A DNA stretch of 64,000 bases from Apostichopus japonicus (taxonomy: Eukaryota; Echinodermata; Holothuroidea; Aspidochirotida; Stichopodidae), in assembly GCF_037975245.1 (NCBI RefSeq), contig NC_092583.1, positions 8,703,764 through 8,767,763 on the forward strand. Reading direction: 5' to 3'. The position numbers were made by a program, and so were the translations under genes. This document shows, piece by piece, positions 56,202-64,000 of the stretch. The first letter of the stretch is position 1, and every line of letters begins with the position of its first letter. The notes beneath the pieces are model-generated. The model ran no database searches. It saw only the letters and a program-made list of their open reading frames with translations, and had not been told where the DNA came from.

Positions 56202-57576
56202 CCATCTGTTTATAGCTCCATGGGTTGACGAACCTGCCGCCAGACCCTCTTTGTTGCTCAGGTATCCTGATATGGTAAGCCACACACTACATGTATTGTG
56301 TATACATGTACTCTGGTAGTACAATAGGCCTATGGGTCATTCCGTGTCAAATCACGGATGGCTGTCGCTGCACCCTCTCCAAAAATTCCCAAATTTTTTG
56401 TATGGTTGGACCACCACGAAATAAGCATATTCTGAAAATTGCAGTTGCATTGTTTTACAATTGGCCGATTTATGACACTTAAAAATTCCGCAATTTGTCA
56501 CCACCATGGCATTTGGCATTTTCTTGACTTTTGAGGTCTCATTTCTCAGCAATTAAACATTCTACTACCTTTCTATTACAGATGCCCATAGAGTCTATCC
56601 CATAGAACAGGAAAATAAAAAAATTGGCTATAAAAATATGGTCTTGTGGAGTTAGGTCAACTTAAAAGTGTCAAAATATTCGATTTTTGTATTTTTCACT
56701 AAAAATGTGCTATTTTTAGTGATGAATTGCTCTTAAACCATTGCTTCAGGGTACTTGATTCTTTCAGAAGTTATTATGTCTAGTACAAACATTACAAAAT
56801 AATGATAAAATGCTTTCCTATAAAATGTTTGCAAGTTGTGCAACTCTAAAGTTGCTATTTCATGCTGCGATTCAGCATGAGGTAGTGGTTTTGATGCCAA
56901 TTTTTTACCAAAGTAACCATGTTAGAGCTGTCAGGGTTCTATACTTTAATTATAAGTATAAAGTTCTTACACCTAAACAAATGTCAGGGTTCTAGCTGTT
57001 CTCAATATTAATTTATGAAGTTGTTAAGTTGCTCCGATGTACAAAAGAGGTGGTCTTTGACGGCAAATAACTCAAATCGCGTCATGTTGAAAAAATCTGA
57101 TAATTTTTTCTGGAAGAGATATAGTACCACCCTGTTTGTACAAAAAATTTATACGTTTTTTTGTAAAAATCCCAAACTTTGAGGATTTTTCATTTCAAAA
57201 TAAGGCAAAACACCCTCCTGAAATTTTTGGCTGGAATGGCTCTGGGAAGACTTCACAGAAGATGTGGTATGTTTTGAAGACTGCCTTTTTATGGGAATGT
57301 TTTTTTTTTCTCTACAGGGTTTCCTTGACCCATCAAGATCTGAGGACCTCACCGAAGATTCGATATGACTTGCAGATACATATATTAATTTACCTTTCTA
57401 CAGGGTTAGCTCAAATCAAGAAGACGTAGTGAATATTTATCGAATAATTGTCTTATGTTTTATTTCTAGAATTACACAGTGAATCAACAAGATGCTGTTA
57501 TTTCTTTCAGCAGCAATTATTTATATACATCAAAACTTATTTCGACACTTTTTTTTTTCTTTTTTCCCACTTACAG

Positions 57577-59031
57577 CCTTTCATCAATGAAAACGTCAAC
57601 TTTGCGTTTGAGACACAAGGTCTTTCACATACAGTGAAAGGGGCAAATTCAGAGCTAGATTTTTTGAGACTGTTTCTCACTGAACCAGTCTTGAAAAATT
57701 TAGTTGACCAGATTAATCTTTATGCCTCCCAAGAGGGGGTCAAGACAGTTGACGGTGGTGGGAAGTATATTCCTGTCACCAGAGAATCTCTCATGGCATA
57801 CATTGGGTTGACTATTGCCATGGGTCTCACAAACAAGAGCAAAATTGATGCATACTGGTCTACTAATCAGATACTAGAAACTCCATGGTTTCTTAAAGTA
57901 ATGCCTCGTTCTCTCTATCAACAGCATCAACGTTATTTGCATGTTTCAGATAACACGATGGGAGAAAAGACTGCTGATGGAAGGTTCTGTGATAAGTTGT
58001 ACAAGGTCCGTCCCTTACTTGATTCCTTGGTCCAGTCGTTTCAGAAGCACTACAGTCCAGGTAGGGAGTTGAGTATCGATGAGATGATGATTGGTACCAA
58101 GTGTCGTCTCAGCTTTCTTCAGTACATGAAGGACAAACCAACGAAGTGGGGGCTGAAGGTGTGGACTTTGTGTGATGCCAAGGTTCACTACTGTTTGAAT
58201 TTTGATCTATACACAGGCGGCATAGGGGAAAAAGGTTTGCCCTTCCGTGTTGTGAATGAGTTGATGGGTCCGTACTTAGGGAGAGGTCATCGACTATACA
58301 CCGATAACTTTTATACGTCCCCTGAGCTATTGGCGCACCTACTCAGTCACAACACATTGGCTGTGGGGACGGTTCGAGAGAATCAAAAACACATGCCAGT
58401 GCGAGGGAAGTCTTCACAGACTAAGGTCGAGGTAGGTCACTCCGTTTTCCTCAAGAGCCATAAGATGACGGCCTGTAGATGGATGGACAAACGTGATGTG
58501 TTTTGTCTGTCGACAGTGCATGGTAATTCTCTCACCGAGATCACCCGCATAAAGAAAGGTAGTGCAGGTGAACCAGAAGTAGTTCAGAGGCCCACCATAG
58601 TTTCTGACTACAATGCGCACATGGGCGGAGTTGATGTCTTCGATCAACTGCTGTCTTACCATCCAATTGTTCGAAGATATAAACGTTGGTGGCTCAAGCC
58701 CTTCTGGCGAGCAATTGACATGGCAATTTTGAATGCATTTGCATTGTGGAAATTGAAACACACAGAGCTGAGCTCACAAAATCTACACCAAATGTTTCGA
58801 TTAGCACTCGCAGAGCAGCTGTTCCACACCTGGTGAGAGATGTCCCCCAAAAACAATTCGCTGTTCATCGATTGTCAGCGCCCCACAAATTTTGAAACCC
58901 GCAGACAGTGTAGTGTTTGTAAGGACCCCCATAAAAAAATCAAAACAGGCTGTCTTACATGTGGAGAAGACATAAGACTTCATTTGACTGAGCCAGAGTG
59001 CTTTTATAGGCACCATCATCAATATGATTAG
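57577..59031 (+). mobile_element. piggyBac-type transposase, catalytic core intact, in-frame TGA before the cysteine-rich tail
   Basis: A DDE/D cut-and-paste transposase of the piggyBac (PGBD, DUF4371-unrelated) family. A strong acceptor (CCCACTTACAG) precedes 57577, and 419 codons follow without interruption to a TGA at 58834-58836. The three family aspartates are present: SIDEMM (codon at 58078), YTDNFY (58303) and MGGVDVFDQL (58633). The RRYKRWWLKPFWRAIDM block and DKPTKWGLKVW are also there. After the TGA the same frame runs on to 59031 with the typical C-terminal zinc-binding region: CSVCKDPHKK, GCLTCGED and a final cysteine/histidine cluster. So a single stop codon separates core and tail. 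The reading frame is otherwise clean, which suggests a recent copy. No TTAA-flanked inverted ends were located. Confidence 0.9.
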
Positions 59032-59822
59032 AATGTACGCTTTCCTCCTAGTAATGTCTCCACAAGACCGTTAGAATCATGTTTCAAATTTTTACAACTC
59101 AGAATTGCTATGCCAACCGCTTATCAAATTATGTCAAATTTCCAAAGTTACCAAAAGAAAATTCTAATTCAAAATTAGTTTTTCACCTCGAAGCGATGAG
59201 AGAATTATGGTGTTGCTGTTTATTTTCACTCACATTTCTTTGTTTGTTTGTCTATAGGTTCTTATGCTGGTAATACAGAACCTGTGTAATAGTTTGAAAT
59301 TTGAACATTAACCTTCACTCTCTTCTTCTGCAGGAAATGCTTCTAACAAAAAGGGGCTTAGATGCATGATCTGTCGGTTTGTTGCGATATTCTTCTCCCT
59401 GCATGGGTTGTTGATTACTTGGCGGTATCATGGTTTTTTCTTGTTCTGATTAGTAGATCAGTGTTCACACCTGTACATGGTGTCGACCTCGAGTGTTCAA
59501 AAACATGACAGATTCTCTCCTCAATTTTTTTTCTTTTCATTTTTTTCTTGGGAGGCAAAGTTTAGTTTGTTGCTTCTTGCAGTTTGTGAAATTCCTTGGG
59601 GCCATCTTCTGTGATGTCTGGATGATCAAATTGCCTCAATTTTTTGTATACAATTTATTTCATATTATTCTTATATTCATATTATTCTTATTTCATATTA
59701 TTCATAGTACTTTTTTATGGGAGTGGTGAGGGAACAGGGATGGGGGACATGGCTGTAAATAGGGTTGAATATTATTGGAAATTTCACAGCTATATATTGT
59801 TTTTATTTGTATTGCAGAGCTG

Positions 59823-59998
59823 GTATAAAGGGGGGGGGGAGGTGTTGGCAACCTGTTAGTAGATATGATTGAGGGTAGAAGAATGAACTGGTTATATAAG
59901 TTGGAATAAAAAATTTCAAAAGTCAAAGCAATTTGCTTCTCTTTTTTTGTGTATTGTTTGTACAAGTTTTTTATTATGCGCATACTAATTAGCCTTTA
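59823..59998 (+). repeat. First copy of a ~175-bp direct repeat
   Basis: Begins GGTATAAAGGGGGG, continues AACCTGTTAGTAGATATGAT, GAATGAACTG and TTTCAAAAGTCAAAGCAAT, and ends ACTAATTAGCCTTT. It matches 60229-60399 at roughly 85 percent by eye. Confidence 0.8.
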
Positions 59999-60228
59999 TG
60001 AAGTGAGAAGAAGAGTGGGTGGGGGTGGGGGAGGGAGGGCATAGTACTAAAGAGGGGTAACTTTGTTTGAAAATTGTCCTTCTTTACTCTTGTAACCTTG
60101 ATTGGGATTAGTGGTTATACATCTATTTACAATAAGCATATACTTTCACATTACATAGATGTTGCTATGGGGAGAGATTCATGTGGGGGGAGGGATGGGG
60201 AATAAGTGGGAGGGGTAAGGGGGAGGGG

Positions 60229-60399
60229 GTATAAGGGGGGAGGGGTTAGCAACCTGGTAGTAGATATAATTGAGGGGAGGGGAATGAACTGTTTTTTTAA
60301 GTTTGAATAAGATATTTCAAAAGTTAAAGCAATGTGTTTCCCTTTTTTGTGTGTTGTTTGTACAAAATTTGTAATTATGTGCATATTAATTAGCCTTTT
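60229..60399 (+). repeat. Second copy of the ~175-bp direct repeat
   Basis: Same blocks as the copy at 59823-59998, offset by about 405 bases. Both are preceded by G-rich sequence (GGGATGGGG...). This suggests a local segmental duplication rather than two independent insertions. No coding content. Confidence 0.8.
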
Positions 60400-61240
60400 A
60401 TTAGACCCTTGCTCCAGTTACAGCAACAACTGAGGTGCCAAATATGATGTGGATGAACAATAGCCTCTACTTATCACTCCAGAAGAGCCCTTGACCAGCA
60501 TGGAGACCATAACTTTGATATAAACCCTAAATTTGGTAGCCTGTAAAATATTATAATTTATTCGCGAAGGAAAATTAAACAAAACGTCAAAAAATCAGTC
60601 ATATTTCTCATATTCACACATCAAATTGTATTTTACTTATAAAATAACATGTCTTGAACTCATCAAACTATCAAAAGTCCAGCAGATTTCATCAAAATAA
60701 TTTCAAATGGGCAAAAGAAAGTACAGTGTATGTATCATAACCTCATTTGCATATTTACATATCTAATTAGCTCAATTATAGAAAAAAATTTTAAAAATTT
60801 AATCCTCATTTCAATACCTATCTGTCAATACCTGGGTCCCTATTGACAAAAATGAACAGATTTTAAGTAATTACAATGTGTAAAAAATTTTCCCCAAGGA
60901 ACAATGATATGACGTGGCAACTCGGAATTAAGGAGTTGCAGAACATTCAGCTGAATGACCCCAGCACTGCCGTGAGGAGCATCATTATACAAAGTGTTGT
61001 GTGTGGGATGCGGTCGGTCCGGGGATTTCAAACGTACCTCTCAGTCCCCCACTCTCCAAAGTAATGACTGGGCTCTAGCTGATTCAGCATCTTCCTCACC
61101 CTGTCATATAAGCCGGAGGAGGGAGGGAGGTCCCGAAGTCCCCCCCCCCACTAAAATTGTTCAGTCGGGACCTATTTTGTTTGTTCAGCCATGCGGGAAT
61201 AATTAGGTTATAAACGGGGATGCAACGTATGCATGTACTC
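60400..61240. other. Intergenic, nothing recognised
   Basis: AT-rich to about 60850, then a more GC-balanced stretch (60880-61070) with overlapping open frames of about 63 codons on both strands. It could be a decayed element fragment. No domain is recognised. Confidence 0.35.
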
Positions 61241-61589
61241 CAGCGACGTAGCCAGAAAATTTAAAGGGGGGAGCAAATTTTGCAATTGTTATGGGGGAGG
61301 GGTCAAAGGGGAGGGGTGTTCCCATCCCCTTTGAGATGTCTTTGAAAGGTCCTTAAATGCGATCTGGTGCAATGTTTTGCCAGTTTCATCATTATCATGT
61401 GATATCATATTATCAGCAGATTTTGTTTCCTGTTGAATTCTTTTACAGGTTCTTTTACATTGTATATCAGAAAGACAAACACAGTGCTCTTTTACATTTT
61501 TTTCAGTAGGATGATTCTTGTTTATTGTCCAATGTCTGGACTCTAATACATTTGACGAACTAAACTGACTGACAATATAAACTTTCATA

Positions 61590-62628
61590 CATTGGCGGAT
61601 CCAGGGCCTTTGTTTGGGAGGTGGCATTAGAGGTGGCAAAGTGGCATTAGAGTGATATGGGGGAGGTGTCTAAGGGGAGGGGGTGCCCCCCTCCCCTTTG
61701 GAAAATTTTCTATTGCTGAATGCCCTCAGATGCCATTTGGTGCGACAAAAGTGTACAATGGTGATGTTAATTTACTTCTAAAAAAAATGTTTCCCAGGTG
61801 TAATTTTCTAAAATATTTATAAAACAAAGTTGGCATCATCTTTCTCAAGAAATGTTATTTCTCATAGGTTATGAATTTCTTACAACCAGCCTGTAACTGC
61901 AAAATGGTGTTAAACTGTAAATCCTCATGCTCATACATTTATATAGCTCCCAACTCTTGAGAAGGCAAATGCTGGTTCATGCCACGAATCGCCGTCCTGG
62001 GGGAGGGGTATAAGGGGAGGGGGTGTCCCCCTCCCCTTTTGATTTTTTTTGGAATCCTGGTGATGCCTACATGTAAAATGGTGGCACTTAGAAAGGCTTT
62101 TGTCACCCAAAATTTTCTGAGAAATATGCATTTTTTTGTGTGTAACATCAATAAATTGAATAGTAGGTGATAATTCATTCTTTCCCGTGGCATGAAAATG
62201 TTGGCTGCTCGCCCCAATGAAAAGAAATATAGGCTAATTTGAGGTTCAAATGATGCTGTAAAGGAGGTTTTATACTGTATTATGCTAAATGCTAAAGAAA
62301 TGATGGTTGCTAAGTTAAAATTTGATGCAAATTTTTTTATGTATACTTGACAATTACAATGCGGATTTTTCTGACGCTTGTGCGGGTCAGCGGGTTTGGG
62401 TGTTAGAATGGGGGTCTAATTCCCGCGAATTGCGGGTCAGTTGGGCCCGGAGCTCTGCATTTAATTTTAAACCAGAAAACGAAAAGGTTTAGACTAGTCT
62501 ACCTCTGCTATTCTTCTCGATTTTTTTAATTTCCAATCATATGATTTAGCGGATGTACGGAAACACTTTTTGGCTCACCTTGGGGGGGGGGGCATGGCCC
62601 CCCTTGGCCCCCCTTGGATCCGCCAGTG
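61590..62628. mobile_element. Non-autonomous hAT-type element, 1,039 bp, with perfect 8-bp target duplication
   Basis: The left end is CATTGGCGGATCCAGGG. The right end in reverse complement is CACTGGCGGATCCAAGG, matching at 15 of 17. CTTTCATA is repeated exactly outside both ends, at 61582-61589 and 62629-62636. CA-initiated ends with an 8-bp duplication are the hAT hallmark. Inside are two related G-rich/C-rich blocks (near 61656 and 61996, each GGGGAGGGGGTG..CCCCTCCCC), and no transposase frame. A third, similar block lies just outside at 61289. It is preceded by AGCGACGTAGCCAG (61242), the likely end of an older element that this one may have entered. Confidence 0.85.
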
Positions 62629-62759
62629 CTTTCATATATGTTGTACGACAGCCAGATGTGACAGTGGCCTAAAAACAATATCGTTTATCGCAAGTATTAG
62701 AAGTATAATAATTTGAATTGCGTACCGGTATATCACGTACGATTGCTAGCTTAGCTTCA

Positions 62760-62950
62760 TCAGGGGCGGATGCAGGATTTGTGACAGGGGAGGGGGGGGG
62801 TGGGGTCTGACTGGTCCAGCCGCGCTTGAACGTAAGACTATCTAAGCGGAGCGCCACCATCGGTTGGCGCGGAGCGTACCAGAAAATATTTGGCTACAAA
62901 CCCCCCAGATGGCCGGAAACGGCACTTCCCGAGTATTCTAAGCTGCATGT
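62760..62950 (+). repeat. Second copy of the dispersed repeat seen at 3.5 kb
   Basis: It begins CAGGGGCGGATGCAGG, an hAT-like terminus. CTATCTAAGCGGAGCGCCAC and GGTTGGCGCGGAGC (62838-62874) match the minus strand of 3746-3787. GCCGGAAA at about 62914 matches the same position in the other copy. It is truncated relative to the copy at 3460-3800. Confidence 0.6.
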
Positions 62951-63112
62951 ACCTAGCCTGAAAATATGGATCTCATGTCTGCAATTTCTCAATTGATGAG
63001 AAAAAAACAATCTATGAAATATGGTAATACATATCAGATGAGTTGGGATGATACAAAAATCATAATGCCTTTAGCCCCCAATCCCCCTCCCGTTCCGTCA
63101 CCACTGTTTGAT

Positions 63113-63392
63113 GCAGGGCCGGATCCAGGATTCTGGAAGGGTGAGGGGTTTGGCCTCCAGTGATCCTAGCTAGGGTCTAAGGGAAGTGGGTTTCCCTCTA
63201 TCCATTGTAAAATTCTTGGATATTAAAGTACAACAGGGAACCCCCTTCAATTTAGCTATGCAAAGCACCTCTCTCTTTTTTTTCTCTTTTTTTTCTCTCT
63301 CTTTTTTTTCTCTTTTATTTTTCTCCTTTTTTTTGGGCCAAGAGCAGGGGGGTGGTCCGGACCCCCTGGACCCCCCTCTGGATCCGCGCCTG
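63113..63392. repeat. hAT-like element fragment with GGATCC ends
   Basis: Left motif CAGGGCCGGATCCAGG (63113) faces right motif GGATCCGCGCCTG (63380-63392), so the ends are inverted. A CT/T-rich tract (63267-63332) lies between. The flanks do not share an 8-bp duplication, so the two ends may come from different insertions. Confidence 0.45.
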
Positions 63393-64000
63393 CTCCATAA
63401 CATGTTGTTCGTGCAACAACTTAAGACGAATCATAGAAAGGATGAGAAGGATCGTTGTCGACGTCGTTGTGCATACCGTTCGTAATACTCCATCGAGTGC
63501 GGTTAGGTAGGCCAAGGGCGGCGAAATCACTTTTAATCTTGGGGGGGGGGGGGCACCAACGTCGAAGGGCACTTTTCAGAAATTCGATTGGACTGATGCA
63601 GCCTGATATTAGCACCCTTCATAACTCTTATTGTATTATCTTATTTTCGTAAACACTTCACTCCATCAACCCCCCCCCCCCCTCAAGGAAACAATGTATA
63701 TACTAGCACTGCAATATCTAATGTACAAATTGGGAAACAAGGAACAAGTTTTCTTTCGAGATAAAATGAGGTGAAATCATTATAAAGTCCAAGTCCCTGC
63801 ACACGCGATCGATACATGCATGAAAGCAAATGAAATATGTCAAAATACGAAAGGATGGGAATAGGGTTATGTGTTTTTCAATGGTTAAACTGATATTATT
63901 ATGATCATTATTATTGTAACGACTTTCCCAATAATTATAACCAATATGGAAGGGTAATAACATGGCACATGATTGTATGTGATTGGCATGCGATGTAATA
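63393..64000. other. Non-coding, G/C homopolymer runs
   Basis: Contains poly-G at 63541-63552 and poly-C at 63670-63682. The open frames here reflect those runs. No gene or repeat boundary is supported. Confidence 0.4.

Noticed and set aside
58414-58761. Minus-strand 115-codon frame
   Set aside because: Antisense shadow of the piggyBac transposase core.

Overview
The window is nuclear DNA from an animal. It is AT-rich and has long introns with canonical GT/AG splice sites, many simple repeats, long G/C homopolymer runs and several DNA transposons. The three recognisable genes (CNPPD1, AAMP, ICA1) are conserved metazoan genes. The intron sizes, the frequent TAGGCCTA-like words, and the repeat families with GGATCCGCC or GCGAAGCGTCC ends suggest a marine invertebrate deuterostome, such as an echinoderm or hemichordate. 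That placement is inference. There is no bacterial, organellar or viral gene content, no operon and no CRISPR array.

Layout. 1-4.5 kb: mostly non-coding, with an inverted repeat carrying two palindromic bZIP-type sites, a TATA box followed by a short signal-peptide-like exon, a G-rich minisatellite and a dispersed repeat. 4.6-11.3 kb (+): CNPPD1 in nine exons, encoding a cyclin-fold protein with a membrane segment. 11.3-17 kb: convergent intergenic DNA with a 66-bp-arm foldback and an old repeat of about 1.2 kb. 17-25.2 kb (-): AAMP in ten exons, encoding a WD40 protein, with a 760-bp inverted-repeat element and a minisatellite in its introns. 25.5-26.7 kb: a 589-bp inverted-repeat element and a probable non-coding first exon of AAMP. 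27.0-27.85 kb (+): a two-exon gene for a 58-residue single-span membrane protein. 32.7-46.75 kb (-): ICA1 (islet cell autoantigen 1 / ICA69) in eleven exons. It has a lineage-specific extra exon, two intronic tandem arrays and an overlapping membrane-type reading frame at its 3' end. 47-56 kb: no gene seen. 56.0-59.0 kb (+): a piggyBac-type transposase with an intact catalytic core and one in-frame TGA before its cysteine-rich tail. 59.8-64 kb: repeat-rich, including a complete 1,039-bp non-autonomous hAT-type element with a perfect 8-bp target duplication.

The cellular genes do not form a pathway. CNPPD1 and AAMP are both on human 2q35, so their proximity here probably reflects old linkage. 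No defence system or gene cluster of unknown type was found. The most unusual structures are the array of eight 46-bp units that each repeat an ICA1 5' splice site, the membrane-type reading frame overlapping the ICA1 stop, the foldback with a hammerhead-ribozyme-like core, and the transposase stop codon that separates catalytic core from zinc-binding tail. All exon joins come from reading splice signals and phase by eye, with recalled human homologues as a guide. No alignment or search was run.
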